Below, piece by piece: positions 27,724 through 37,522 of a stretch of 64,000 nt of DNA; position 1 is the stretch's first letter, and every line of letters begins with the position of its first letter. Under the pieces are notes generated by a model that worked only from the letters and a program-made list of their open reading frames with translations, was not told the origin of the DNA and did no database searches. Source of the stretch: Celerinatantimonas diazotrophica (GTDB taxonomy: Bacteria > Pseudomonadota > Gammaproteobacteria > Enterobacterales > Celerinatantimonadaceae); NCBI RefSeq assembly GCF_004339545.1, contig NZ_SMGD01000013.1, positions 186,001 through 250,000 on the forward strand, in the 5' to 3' direction. A program made the translations under genes and the position numbers.

Positions 27724-29232
27724 ATGATCACAGTCGGTAATTTTATTGGCGGAAAATCGCACATCAGTGCCAGTGGACAGACACAACCTATCTATAATCC
27801 GGCAACCGGCGAAATAGAAAGTTACGTCACACAAAGTACAACAGCAGAAGTGTCGCAAGCCATCGAATCAGCTCATCAGGCATTCCCGGCTTGGTCAGCG
27901 ATGACCCCACTGCGACGGGCTCGAATCCTATTTAAATTTAAAGCACTGATGGAAGAACATCGCAATGAGCTCGCCGAACTGATCGTAAAAGAACACGGCA
28001 AAGTTTTCTCTGATGCCCAGGGTGAATTAACACGGGGGATCGAAGTGGTTGAATTTGCATGTGGGATCCCGCACACCGTCAAAGGTGAACATTCAGCCAA
28101 TGTCGGGAAAGGCGTCGATAGTTATTCAGTGATGCAACCGCTGGGAGTTGTGGCCGGCATAACCCCATTTAACTTCCCCGCTATGGTACCGATGTGGATG
28201 TTCCCAATTGCACTGGCCTGTGGCAATACATTCGTACTTAAACCACCAGCAGCCGATCCATCCGTTTCAATCCGTATCGCGGAACTATTACAAGAAGCAG
28301 GCCTACCAGATGGCGTATTCAACGTCATTCACTGTGCTAACGAAGAGGCCGAGATCCTAACAAAAGATCCAAGAATTCAGGCTGTTAGCTTCGTTGGCTC
28401 ATCAGCTGTCGCCGAACAGGTTTATAGTAATGCCAGTGCCCATGGGAAACGTGTTCAGGCATTTGGAGCCGCTAAAAATCACGCGATTGTCATGCCTGAT
28501 GCCGATTTGGAAGCATCCGTTCAGGCCATTATGGGCGGAGCATTCGGCTCTGCGGGTGAACGTTGCATGGCTCTGCCCTTAGTTGTTGCTGTAGGGAACG
28601 ACACAGCCGATAAGTTAATCGCCGAATTAATCCCACAGATTAAAGCACTTCGCGTCGGCCCAGGAATGGCTGAACAAGGCCACCCAGAAAATGAAATGGG
28701 CCCCGTAATCTCAAAAGCCCATCAAGAAAAAGTTCTTGGTTACATTAATATTGGTGAACAAGAAGGCGCTAAACTGGTTGTGGATGGTCGCAATTATCAG
28801 GTTAAAGGCTATCCAAATGGCTATTATGTGGGAGGAACTCTGTTTGATGATGTCAAGCCAGGTATGCGGATCTACCAAGAAGAAATTTTTGGGCCAGTAC
28901 TGGGGATTATCCGTGCCCCCGATTACGAAACAGCCTTGAGCATTGTCAATGGCCATGAATTTGGTAACGGCAGTGCCATTTTTACAACCAATGGCCATTA
29001 TGCCCGCGACTTCTCAATGCGAGTGCAAGCCGGAATGGTCGGCGTCAATATTCCGGTTCCAGTTCCGATGGCCTTCCATTCGTTTGGAGGCTGGAAACGC
29101 TCTATTTTTGGTGCACTGAACGTACATGGACCAGATGGGGTTCGCTTTTACACCCGAATGAAAACCATCACAACACGCTGGCCTGACGGACAACAGACCA
29201 TTGCCGAATTCAACATGCCAACTTTAGGTTAA
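27724..29232 (+). CDS. iolA: Methylmalonate/malonate-semialdehyde dehydrogenase (acylating)
   Basis: Last step of inositol breakdown: CoA- and NAD-dependent conversion of malonate semialdehyde to acetyl-CoA and CO2. The 502-residue aldehyde-dehydrogenase has the NAD-binding VAGITPFNFPAMVPMWMFPI region, the FVGSS loop, and the catalytic Cys281 in GSAGERCMALPLVV, the form specific to MMSDH (not the usual GQxC). Length is normal for the family. It is followed after 18 bp by iolB with a GGGGGGAACC-type ribosome-binding site, so the two form an operon. Confidence 0.94.
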   Translation: MITVGNFIGGKSHISASGQTQPIYNPATGEIESYVTQSTTAEVSQAIESAHQAFPAWSAMTPLRRARILFKFKALMEEHRNELAELIVKEHGKVFSDAQGELTRGIEVVEFACGIPHTVKGEHSANVGKGVDSYSVMQPLGVVAGITPFNFPAMVPMWMFPIALACGNTFVLKPPAADPSVSIRIAELLQEAGLPDGVFNVIHCANEEAEILTKDPRIQAVSFVGSSAVAEQVYSNASAHGKRVQAFGAAKNHAIVMPDADLEASVQAIMGGAFGSAGERCMALPLVVAVGNDTADKLIAELIPQIKALRVGPGMAEQGHPENEMGPVISKAHQEKVLGYINIGEQEGAKLVVDGRNYQVKGYPNGYYVGGTLFDDVKPGMRIYQEEIFGPVLGIIRAPDYETALSIVNGHEFGNGSAIFTTNGHYARDFSMRVQAGMVGVNIPVPVPMAFHSFGGWKRSIFGALNVHGPDGVRFYTRMKTITTRWPDGQQTIAEFNMPTLG

Positions 29233-29250
29233 CCGCCGGGGGGAACCAAC

Positions 29251-30072
29251 ATGAGTCAACCACTTTTATCCAAATGCCAACCGCCCGATAAAACCGGGCG
29301 GATACAGAACATAACGCCTGAAAATGCCAATTGGGATTACGTCGGATTTGAAGTGTATCAACTTACCTCAGGACAGACTCTATCGCTCGCTAGCCAGGAT
29401 AAAGAATTGTGTCTGGTGCTGATTTCAGGGCTTGCAAATATTGAAACACAAGAACAGTATTTTGGAACCATCGGGCAGCGCATGAGCCCATTTGAAAAAA
29501 CACCGCCCTACTCGGTTTATCTGCCACAAAATGACACCGCCACAATCGTTGCACAAACGGAGCTGGAATTAGCCGTTTGTCAGGCACCAGGCTGTAATGG
29601 CGGATTACAGGCCCGATTGATTGCACCAACTGATGTGGGCATCGAACACCGTGGCAAAGGGCGCAATCAGCGGCTGGTTCATAATATTCTACCGGAAACC
29701 GAACCGGCAGATAGCCTGCTGGTCGTTGAAGTCTATACAAAGGAAGGAGATACCAGTTCATATCCCAGCCATAAACACGATACCTCATCCGCCACAGAAA
29801 CCTATCTGGAAGAGACCTATTACCATCGTCTCAATCCAGAACAAGGATTTTGTATGCAGCGGGTCTATACCGATGACAGAAGCTTAGATGAAGCGATGGC
29901 TGTCTATAACCGTGATGTCGTCAAAGTTCCCCGGGGTTATCACCCGGTCGCGATGTTAGCTGGTTATGACGGGTATTATCTCAACGTGATGGCAGGTCCA
30001 ATCCGTCAGTGGAAATTTACCTGGGAAGCTGACCATCAATGGATAAACAGCGATCAATATCCGCAAAATTAA
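29251..30072 (+). CDS. iolB: 5-Deoxy-glucuronate isomerase
   Basis: Converts 5-deoxy-D-glucuronate to 2-deoxy-5-keto-D-gluconate in the inositol pathway. The 273-residue protein is a double cupin: SLASQDKELCLVLISGLANI is in cupin 1, and cupin 2 carries the metal-binding SYPSHKHDTSSATETYLEETYYHRL (split here for clarity: SHKH with the following Glu) and VPRGYHPVAMLAGYDGYYLN. Normal length. It is cotranscribed with iolA and ends at a terminator. Confidence 0.93.
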   Translation: MSQPLLSKCQPPDKTGRIQNITPENANWDYVGFEVYQLTSGQTLSLASQDKELCLVLISGLANIETQEQYFGTIGQRMSPFEKTPPYSVYLPQNDTATIVAQTELELAVCQAPGCNGGLQARLIAPTDVGIEHRGKGRNQRLVHNILPETEPADSLLVVEVYTKEGDTSSYPSHKHDTSSATETYLEETYYHRLNPEQGFCMQRVYTDDRSLDEAMAVYNRDVVKVPRGYHPVAMLAGYDGYYLNVMAGPIRQWKFTWEADHQWINSDQYPQN

Positions 30073-30081
30073 ATCACTGCC

Positions 30082-30106
30082 CCTCCCCGAGTCAGGGGAG
30101 GTTTTG
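30082..30106 (+). terminator. Terminator of iolA-iolB
   Basis: CCTCCCC / GGGGAGG stem with a 6-base loop followed by TTTTG, 9 bp after the iolB stop. Confidence 0.8.
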
Positions 30107-30233
30107 CTCCATTGCACCTCTAAGATGCAAAACCCCTCGAGTTGCATTTACATGCCGATTGCATGTACAACAACACATAATACAAGCCGCATTGTTGGCA
30201 GGAGATGAGGAATCACATGACGAATGAAAAACG

Positions 30234-31061
30234 TTATTTCGTCCCCATGACCGCTAAAGACAACATCAGTGTTTGCGCTAAACACATTGATGAAATCTGA
30301 GAGCGAAAACCATCCATCTGTGCTTCACGAATCACAAAACACAGATCGCTAAAAGCCGCCAGAGGACTGACCATACTATCGGTAATCGCGATTTGTTTCG
30401 CTCCATTTTTCGCCCCCAGAGACACTAAATCCAGGACTTCTTGCGAGTAAGGTGAATAACTAATCGCAATCACAACATCTGTCGGTTGAATCATTCCCAG
30501 TTGTTCTTTAAACATCCCCCCGAGGCCATCAATCAGAAATGCCCGACGCTCCAAATGACGTAATGCATAAGTCAGATAGGATGCAATGCTAAAAGAACGG
30601 CGCAGACCAATCACATAAATATTGGTCGATTCATCCAACAGCTTCACCGCCTCATTGAGCTGCTCAGGATCGATTTGCCCCGGCAACTGCTGCAAAGCCT
30701 TCGCATTGACCATACCAAAAGTATTAAGGATCTCCATGGGGGTTTCATGGACTTTGCTATCACCAGCCATCTGACGATACAAACGTGCTCGCTCGGTATA
30801 GCTAACCGTATCTTCCATAAGGTTCTGACGAAATACTTGTTTCATTTCATTAAATCCATCAAAACCAAATGCATTGGCAAAACGAATTAATGTCGAAGGT
30901 GGGACACTTGCCTTGTCAGCAATCGAGGCAATCGTATCAAAAGGAATACTATTGCTATTATCCAGAATATACTGGGCAACCTGTTTTAAACGTTTACTCA
31001 AGCTGTCATAACGAGTACGAATATCTTCTTGCAATTCTGCCAGTTGTGATGATGTTGTCAT
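30234..31061 (-). CDS. iolR: RpiR-family regulator of the inositol locus (IolR-like)
   Basis: Regulator of 275 residues with an N-terminal RpiR helix-turn-helix (TIASIADKASVPPSTLIRFA, residues about 42-61) and a C-terminal SIS sugar-isomerase domain (about 125-255; YVIGLRRSFSIASYLTYAL, VVIAISYSPYSQEVLDL) that binds a phosphosugar-like effector, expected to be an inositol-pathway intermediate. Its place inside the locus and the TGAAA-N6-TTYCA dyads before iolG, iolA and iolT support local control. It converges on iolB and is divergent from nothing; iolC follows upstream on the same strand after 387 bp. Confidence 0.88.
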   Translation of the reverse strand: MTTSSQLAELQEDIRTRYDSLSKRLKQVAQYILDNSNSIPFDTIASIADKASVPPSTLIRFANAFGFDGFNEMKQVFRQNLMEDTVSYTERARLYRQMAGDSKVHETPMEILNTFGMVNAKALQQLPGQIDPEQLNEAVKLLDESTNIYVIGLRRSFSIASYLTYALRHLERRAFLIDGLGGMFKEQLGMIQPTDVVIAISYSPYSQEVLDLVSLGAKNGAKQIAITDSMVSPLAAFSDLCFVIREAQMDGFRSQISSMCLAQTLMLSLAVMGTK

Positions 31062-31448
31062 AAAACCTACTGATACAATTCGACGACTAGAATTTAATTA
31101 TATAAATGCTATCTTCGTTCATTAGTATTGATTTAAATTCTGGGTATAGTGATATTTTTGAGGCTCTTGTTAACCGAGCATGAGGCAGCAGTTACGGCAA
31201 AAACCCGTCAAAGATAAAGAGTCATTATCATAATATGATTAAAAATTTTCGATCAAGTTCATTATAAAACATTTTTTCGATTTTTGATTAAAATCACTGT
31301 CTACTGCTTCACTTCTCCTGAGTAAAACCTTGTCAGGTATAAATATATCTTATTGATTTTTAATCATTTATGTTATGGGTTTTTGATGAAAATAATAGGA
31401 ATAAAAAATGATAAAGGTCTATCACAAACCTTTATCATTTAGAGTCAA
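31062..31448. other. 387-bp gap between iolC and iolR
   Basis: AT-rich upstream region of iolR. No clear terminator or operator; a TAGAATTTAA / TTTAAATTCTGG pair flanks 31091-31142 and might be a loose dyad. Confidence 0.35.
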
Positions 31449-33362
31449 TTAAGCACGGGACTCACGCCAGTAACGGATTAACTTCCGGTAGTTATTCTGT
31501 ACCTGTTCAATTAATTGTGCATCGGTTAGTTCGCCGTGCAGCCAACGCCCTGAAGGCTCACCAAAAATAGTCCGCCCCACAGCAAATCCTTTCACCCAAG
31601 GCACTTTTGATGCCTGCAAGAAACCGGCTTTCAACTCAGCCTCTGGCGCATCGAGTCCCAGAATCACAATGCCTCGGCACCAGGGATCATACTCCTCAAT
31701 CAAATGACCAATTTCAATCCAACTTTGATGCGATAATGGGGGCAATTTCCACCAATCTGGTTTGATTCCCAGCTGATAAAAGCGCTGAACAATCGTGACA
31801 TAATGCGCCTCATCTTTATCACTTTGACCATCGGGCAAAATTACCTCTAAGAGCAACTCATGCCCTGACTGGCAACAGGCCTGATACACTTCATTAATTG
31901 ATGACTCCTGCTCTTCTTTAAGAATCGCACTGTCATCAGGATGATAAAATAACAAACATTTCACCACATGTTCCTGAGGCCAACTTACTAACTGCGAGCC
32001 GATACTGCCATGTTCCAGTACTAGAGGGCGAGAACCTGGTAACTCAATAGGACGACCGATCCACCATCCCCGCCCAGTAATTTCATTTAACGTGTCCTGA
32101 CCAAACGTGGTATCCGCTAAAATACCGCTCGTATGATCCAATCCCTCTGACTGAGCCGTCTCAATCGCAGCCTGAAGTAATAACCGTTTCAATTCAGGAA
32201 TGCGACTGTAATCCTGTCCGGCTGCTTCAGCCATTTCAACTAGCTGGCGACGATGGTCAAAAGCAAAGACACATAACTCTGGCCACTGCACCTTACGGGT
32301 GGTCACCCGGTGCAAATGGTTCAACCGTTCATCTTGATCAGGCCGTAGAACCAATTGCTCGCGCAGCAGATAATCATCTAATTCCTCTTTGGTTGGCATC
32401 GCGGGCGCACAACCATGACGAGACACCACCAGAGCACCACATGCATTCGCGTATCGACAACATTGCTCCCAACTTTCATCATGCAGATAGCCCCGTAATA
32501 GCCCCGACATGAAGGCATCCCCTGCACCCAATACATTCAACACCTTCACCACCACACCACTATACAGATGAGTTTGCTCCCAGCTATCCGGAATTTTCCC
32601 CTCAAAAACCGAACATCCCTGAGCACCACGCTTACATACCAAGGTCGCATCACTCACCTGACGGACCGCCTTCAGCGCCGCCAAGGTGTCAGTCGTTCCC
32701 CCTGCAATATGGAATTCTTCTTCCGTGCCCACAATTAAATCGAAATGGTGCAAAACATTCTGAAGAGAAGAGGTAACCGATGAAGACTCAACATACCGGG
32801 TTTCACCATCCCCGAGTGATGTCAGCCCCCATAGAACTGGGCGGTAATCGATATCCAGTGCACGTTTCAGTCCATGCTTGCCAGCATATTCCAGCGCTTT
32901 CAACACGGCGGCACGCGTATTAGGATGCGACAAATGGGTGCCAGTAATGGCTACAGCACGAGATGAAGCAATGTAAGACTCATCAATATCAGCCTCGCTT
33001 AAAGCCATATCAGCACAATTATCACGATAAAAAATCAGTGGAAACGTGTCCTGATCTTTAATCCCGAGAATCACCATTGCCGTTAACCGCTCTTTATCCG
33101 TTATCAGATATTGAGTATCACAACCGACACGCTCGAGCTCTTCACGTAAAAACCGCCCCATATGTTCATCACCAACCCGAGCAAGCATCCCAGATTTAAG
33201 CCCCTGAATAGCCGTTCCAAAAGCCACATTCCCAGAAGATCCTCCTAGGTATTTGGCAAATGAACTCATGTCTTCTAGACGTGCTCCAATTTGTTGACCA
33301 TATAAATCGAGCGCAATACGGCCAATACAGATCACATCAAGCTTTTTCTGCACCTTATCCAT
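31449..33362 (-). CDS. iolC: 5-Dehydro-2-deoxygluconokinase fused to a DUF2090 aldolase-like domain
   Basis: Bifunctional inositol-pathway protein of 637 residues from the chosen ATG. Residues about 8-325 are a PfkB sugar kinase (YLGGSSGNVAFGTA; the catalytic VLNVLGAGDAFMSGLLRGY with the GAGD motif) that phosphorylates 2-deoxy-5-keto-gluconate. Residues about 345-635 are a DUF2090 domain (CVFAFDHRRQLVEMAEAAGQ... WKLPPL... GFAVGRTIFGEP), related to the LacD/IolJ-type aldolases and thought to cleave the phosphorylated product. This fusion is common in proteobacteria, which then lack a separate iolJ; none is seen here. Start at 33362 has AGGATAATCGA. Confidence 0.92.
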   Translation of the reverse strand: MDKVQKKLDVICIGRIALDLYGQQIGARLEDMSSFAKYLGGSSGNVAFGTAIQGLKSGMLARVGDEHMGRFLREELERVGCDTQYLITDKERLTAMVILGIKDQDTFPLIFYRDNCADMALSEADIDESYIASSRAVAITGTHLSHPNTRAAVLKALEYAGKHGLKRALDIDYRPVLWGLTSLGDGETRYVESSSVTSSLQNVLHHFDLIVGTEEEFHIAGGTTDTLAALKAVRQVSDATLVCKRGAQGCSVFEGKIPDSWEQTHLYSGVVVKVLNVLGAGDAFMSGLLRGYLHDESWEQCCRYANACGALVVSRHGCAPAMPTKEELDDYLLREQLVLRPDQDERLNHLHRVTTRKVQWPELCVFAFDHRRQLVEMAEAAGQDYSRIPELKRLLLQAAIETAQSEGLDHTSGILADTTFGQDTLNEITGRGWWIGRPIELPGSRPLVLEHGSIGSQLVSWPQEHVVKCLLFYHPDDSAILKEEQESSINEVYQACCQSGHELLLEVILPDGQSDKDEAHYVTIVQRFYQLGIKPDWWKLPPLSHQSWIEIGHLIEEYDPWCRGIVILGLDAPEAELKAGFLQASKVPWVKGFAVGRTIFGEPSGRWLHGELTDAQLIEQVQNNYRKLIRYWRESRA

Positions 33363-33807
33363 TCGATTATCCTCGTGCCTCATGATGGAAATTTACCCGC
33401 ATTATGCAAACTAAAAATTTCATTTTCAATAAAAATAGAATAAACGGAGATTTTTTTAGTTCCGTTATACTACAAAAATCATACCCATGTCACATTCTCA
33501 CTGGTATTAATAACCACAGAAAAAAGTCTTACCAAAGTAAAGTGTTCAATTAATAAATCTTTTAAAAACAGGTCATTAAGATTTAATTAGCTTTGATTAA
33601 ATAGCACATTTAAAACCAACCAGTCTGCGTTTATTTGATCTACATCCCAGTATGAAATATATATTTTGTTTTTTATTGGAATGAAAAACAGCTTACTTAT
33701 AATTCTAATTAAATAAGCGGATTGAACGCAGCTAAAGTGAACATCAGAAAATGACTTTAGCAAACAGCAAGCAAATCCAGTCGTCAAGCCAGACTTTAGG
33801 AATATAG
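33363..33807. other. Divergent promoter region of iolC and iolD
   Basis: 445 bp. A TTTCATTTTCAATAAAAAT patch at about 33419 resembles a weak IolR-like half-site. The 83-codon minus frame here is not a credible gene. Confidence 0.4.
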
Positions 33808-35751
33808 ATGATGAAGACAACAAAACAGACAGTGGCACAAGCCTTGGTTCGCTTCCTTGATAATCAATATCTGGAAGTGGATGGACAGGAAATCAAATTC
33901 ATCAAAGGGATCTTTGCTATTTTTGGCCACGGTAATGTCTTAGGACTGGGTCAGGCACTGGAACAAAATAGTGGCGATCTCCGGATACATCAGGGACGTA
34001 ACGAACAGGGGATGGCCCATGCAGCGATCGGTTTTGCGAAACAATCACTGCGCCAACAAATTTTTGCGTGTACGTCATCGGTCGGCCCCGGTGCGGCTAA
34101 CATGATTACGGCAGCTGCAACCGCAACTGCAAACCATATCCCCCTTCTACTACTCCCAGGAGATACCTATGCAACCCGCCAACCTGACCCAGTCTTACAA
34201 CAGGTAGAACAACCGCATAACCTAACTATCAGTACCAATGATGCATTTCAGGCTGTTAGTAAATATTGGGACCGAATTTCGCGCCCCGAACAATTGATGA
34301 CTGCCTGTATTAATGCCATCAGAGTATTAACCGACCCAGCCCAAACCGGAGCCGTGACACTGGCTCTTCCACAAGATGTACAAGGGGAAGCCTATGACTA
34401 TCCAGATTACTTCTTCAGCAAAAGAGTGCATCGCCTAGAACGACAGCCGCCGACTGACGCTATGCTCAGCGATGCTAAAAAGCTACTGACAAGCAAAAAA
34501 AGGCCAATCATCATATTTGGTGGAGGAGCTAAATATTCACTGGCAACCGCTGCTATTTTACAATTTGCCGAGCAATTTGATATCCCGATTGCAGAAACAC
34601 AAGCGGGCAAAGGCGCCATTTTGTCTGAGCACCCACTTAATGTTGGCGGAATTGGCGAAACCGGCTGTATTGCCGCCAATCAACTCGCCCCCAAAGCCGA
34701 TCTGGTGATCGGGATAGGCACCCGCTACACCGACTTCACCACTGCCTCTAAATGGATATTCCAAGACCCGGATGTCGATTACCTGAATATCAATATCAAC
34801 CGTTTTGATGCATTCAAACTAGATGGTGTGCAAATCATCGCTGATGCAAAAACCGCGGTTGAGTCGTTGCTCTCAGTACTTGCTAAAACAAGCTATAGCA
34901 CGAGCTGGGGCTCACAAATTCAGCAGGCAAAAGAGGACCTAGATGCAGAACGCGAACGGGTCTATCAAATCGAATTTACCGGAGACAATTTTATACCGGA
35001 AATCGATGACCATCTCCCCCGCGATCAGGTATACCGAGAATTCAAACAATTAACAGGCTCTGTGTTAACTCAAAGCCAAGTGCTGGGATTCGTCAACAAC
35101 AATATCGAGGAAGATGCAGTGATTGTCGGCGCATCGGGCAGCCTTCCAGGTGACTTACAGCGGATTTGGAAAACGCGCTCTTACAACAGTTACCATATGG
35201 AATACGGCTATTCCTGCATGGGCTATGAAGTCAACGCTGCACTGGGGGCAAAACTCGCCAACCCACAACGTGAGGTCTACTCGCTAGTCGGTGATGGCTC
35301 GTTTATGATGCTGCACTCAGAACTGGTTTCATCTATACAGGAAAACCAGAAAATCAACATCATACTTTTTGACAACATCGCTCATGGGTGTATCAATAAT
35401 TTACAGATTGGCAATGGCATGAATAGTTTTTTCACAGAATTCAGATTCCGTGATTCCAAAAACAACCAACTCGATGGCAAACTGATTCCGGTTGACTATG
35501 CCAAGATTGCCGAAGGATATGGCTGTAAAGCGTATCGAGTAACAAACATCGATGAACTAAAGCACGCATTAGCCGATGCCCAAATGCAAACGGTATCCAC
35601 ACTCATTGATATTAAAATTCTTCCTAAAACCATGCTCCACGGTTATCTAAATTGGTGGCGGGTCGGTTTAGCCGAACAATCTGACAAACCAGAAATAAGA
35701 GCCGCTTCACAACGCCTCAAAGCAACTATCAGCAAAGCTCGGCAGTATTGA
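33808..35751 (+). CDS. iolD: 3D-(3,5/4)-trihydroxycyclohexane-1,2-dione acylhydrolase
   Basis: Thiamin-diphosphate enzyme that opens the inositol-derived ring to 5-deoxyglucuronate. The 647-residue protein has the three ThDP-enzyme domains: N-terminal pyrimidine-binding domain ([13 protein letters not shown], with the catalytic Glu in [12 protein letters not shown]), central domain ([14 protein letters not shown]), and C-terminal PP domain ([34 protein letters not shown] followed by the Mg-binding Asn). Normal length. AGGAATATAG precedes the ATG. It ends at a strong terminator before the quorum-sensing block. Confidence 0.94.
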   Translation: MMKTTKQTVAQALVRFLDNQYLEVDGQEIKFIKGIFAIFGHGNVLGLGQALEQNSGDLRIHQGRNEQGMAHAAIGFAKQSLRQQIFACTSSVGPGAANMITAAATATANHIPLLLLPGDTYATRQPDPVLQQVEQPHNLTISTNDAFQAVSKYWDRISRPEQLMTACINAIRVLTDPAQTGAVTLALPQDVQGEAYDYPDYFFSKRVHRLERQPPTDAMLSDAKKLLTSKKRPIIIFGGGAKYSLATAAILQFAEQFDIPIAETQAGKGAILSEHPLNVGGIGETGCIAANQLAPKADLVIGIGTRYTDFTTASKWIFQDPDVDYLNININRFDAFKLDGVQIIADAKTAVESLLSVLAKTSYSTSWGSQIQQAKEDLDAERERVYQIEFTGDNFIPEIDDHLPRDQVYREFKQLTGSVLTQSQVLGFVNNNIEEDAVIVGASGSLPGDLQRIWKTRSYNSYHMEYGYSCMGYEVNAALGAKLANPQREVYSLVGDGSFMMLHSELVSSIQENQKINIILFDNIAHGCINNLQIGNGMNSFFTEFRFRDSKNNQLDGKLIPVDYAKIAEGYGCKAYRVTNIDELKHALADAQMQTVSTLIDIKILPKTMLHGYLNWWRVGLAEQSDKPEIRAASQRLKATISKARQY

Positions 35752-35762
35752 CAGACAAAGCA

Positions 35763-35789
35763 GGGGGCAATACGAGAATGCCCCCTTTT
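35763..35789 (+). terminator. Terminator of iolD
   Basis: GGGGGCA / TGCCCCC stem with a 9-base loop followed by TTTT, 12 bp after the stop codon. It should insulate the quorum-sensing genes from iolD transcription. Confidence 0.8.
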
Positions 35790-36134
35790 GTGTCTCATAA
35801 TACGGCTCTAAATGCTAAAAAATAGCGCCTATTTGCCAATTAACACAAACAGAATTGAATGTTTATTCATAACAAGAAGCACTAACTCCACTCAAACAGA
35901 TCTCTTTAGAGATAGCATGTAACCTTGCTCTTGAGAAAGGAAAGATCAAACTCGAGCTATAACTCTCAGCCAACCACTTCAACTGAGCGTATTGAATATG
36001 ACTCAAATTACTATCCATCCCCCTATGTCAGACAATAATCGTCAAAAATTACTTAGGATATATTTTGACAAACAAAATTGATAAATAGCTCACATATTCT
36101 GCATTTATAGTCATCTGTAACAATGTAAATGTTA

Positions 36135-36163
36135 TTGATTATTTCAAAACTAGAGATTAATAT
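36135..36163 (+). promoter_or_regulatory. Predicted sigma-70 promoter of the quorum-sensing genes
   Basis: TTGATT - 17 bp - TAATAT. Predicted transcription start near 36170, leaving a leader of about 200 bases before the ATG at 36371. Confidence 0.45.
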
Positions 36164-36370
36164 AGGACACGAAATATTGATAAAATAATCATTATAATAA
36201 TAACTAGCACACAATTTAGTCTAAATGTTAAAACGTTGATTCGAATAAACTGAGACAATCCAAATTTTGATTTACGACAGGATTCTATAACCCTATTGCA
36301 CAGTGGAAATCGTCAAAAAAATATGATAATAATATTATTAATATCATATTTCGCTGTGGAACAACGCAAA

Positions 36371-37522
36371 ATGTCAGCTATTTCTGTCGAATGCCCTATT
36401 GAAAACTCGAACACAAACCATAACCAATTTTTTCAGGATGTTCAGAAAAAATTTGAAGTAGATAACATCATTCATAGCTTTCAAGAGCTAGTCACCCTCA
36501 GGAAAAATGAACTGCTTCAGATTTACCCAGATTTAAGCAATGGCAATTTAGCAGCTATATTTGAGTCTTCTCGTTCGATCGCTCATATTCAGTCTCATGC
36601 AATAATTAGTATTAATTCCTATTGGCATCAGTTAGAAAAAACGGCTATTGAACTATTTGGTAATCTATTGGCTTGTTGGGGATATTATGAACGATTTCTT
36701 ATTTTAGATAAATACCAAGCATTACCTGTTTCATTATTTAATAATTTACCAAGAGATGAATTTGAATATAAATCAGAAATTGTAGAACATATTGAAAACG
36801 ATCCTCGTTATTTTTATACATTACACTGTAACACTCCATTATTGCTATCTGATGCTATTAAGTTAATTAACATTGAACTATTTATTATTGAATATAAATG
36901 GTATGAAATACTTTCTTTATTACAACTTTCACAAAGAGGTAACCATTTTCTACTCTATAATAAGAAGAGGACAATTCTAGTATCAACAAGCTTGATTCAA
37001 AATTGGAATGACAGAAAAAACTGGCTAAGTTTTGATCCTTTCTTTCAAGGAAAACAATGGATATCATGTCATCCTCTTGATGCTGGAAAATATTTATATG
37101 AAACAGGAATTTTTAATAAGAATATTATTTCTGAACAGAACTGTGAGAATGAAACATCTTTTTCAAATTATTTAGATGATTATGATGCAATTTGTGAGGT
37201 ATTAAGACTAACTGTTAGTGGACCTAAATCATTTCGATACTTTCTCTTGTATTTATGTCAGAAACATTTAATGAAACAACTTGTAGATTATGGAAAGCTA
37301 TTATCTTTCACTATCATTGAACAACCTGTTATGCTCAATTTATATAAAAAGTTATCTAGCACATGTTATCTAAGTAGATGTTATAATTATATAAACGGCT
37401 CTAATAATGCCACTTATAAGGGATTTTGGTTTACTCAAAAGTTACGAGATGAATTATCCAATATTGATTGGAAAAAATATAAATCACTCATCATTCAAAA
37501 ATCTAGGATAAATTTTGTATAG
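36371..37522 (+). CDS. luxM: LuxM/AinS-family acyl-homoserine-lactone synthase (probable)
   Basis: Predicted autoinducer synthase, 383 residues from the chosen ATG (MSAISVECP). LuxM/AinS enzymes make acyl-homoserine lactones from S-adenosylmethionine and acyl donors and are unrelated to LuxI. Support: length in the LuxM/AinS range, a C-terminal part with SGPKSFRYFLLYLCQKHL and SFTIIEQPVMLNLYKK that I associate with this family, and direct 8-bp overlap with a LuxN-like receptor kinase, the arrangement of luxM-luxN and ainS-ainR. Two further in-frame starts (36296 TTG, 36323 ATG) are possible. No LuxI-type motifs are present. A+T-rich compared with the flanking iol genes. Family assignment rests partly on context. 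Confidence 0.7.
   Translation: MSAISVECPIENSNTNHNQFFQDVQKKFEVDNIIHSFQELVTLRKNELLQIYPDLSNGNLAAIFESSRSIAHIQSHAIISINSYWHQLEKTAIELFGNLLACWGYYERFLILDKYQALPVSLFNNLPRDEFEYKSEIVEHIENDPRYFYTLHCNTPLLLSDAIKLINIELFIIEYKWYEILSLLQLSQRGNHFLLYNKKRTILVSTSLIQNWNDRKNWLSFDPFFQGKQWISCHPLDAGKYLYETGIFNKNIISEQNCENETSFSNYLDDYDAICEVLRLTVSGPKSFRYFLLYLCQKHLMKQLVDYGKLLSFTIIEQPVMLNLYKKLSSTCYLSRCYNYINGSNNATYKGFWFTQKLRDELSNIDWKKYKSLIIQKSRINFV

Larger units (their letters stand above)
35752..36370. other. Gap between iolD and the LuxM-like gene
   Basis: Contains the iolD terminator and a predicted promoter. The open frame of the following gene extends back to a TTG at 36296, but no strong ribosome-binding site supports it. 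Confidence 0.5.

Noticed and set aside
28711-28998. Minus-strand 95-codon frame inside iolA
   Set aside because: Shadow of a strongly conserved dehydrogenase coding region on the other strand.
36296-36370. Longer N-terminus of the LuxM-like protein
   Set aside because: The TTG at 36296 and ATG at 36323 lack good ribosome-binding sites and would add an odd hydrophobic stretch; the ATG at 36371 is preferred though not proven.
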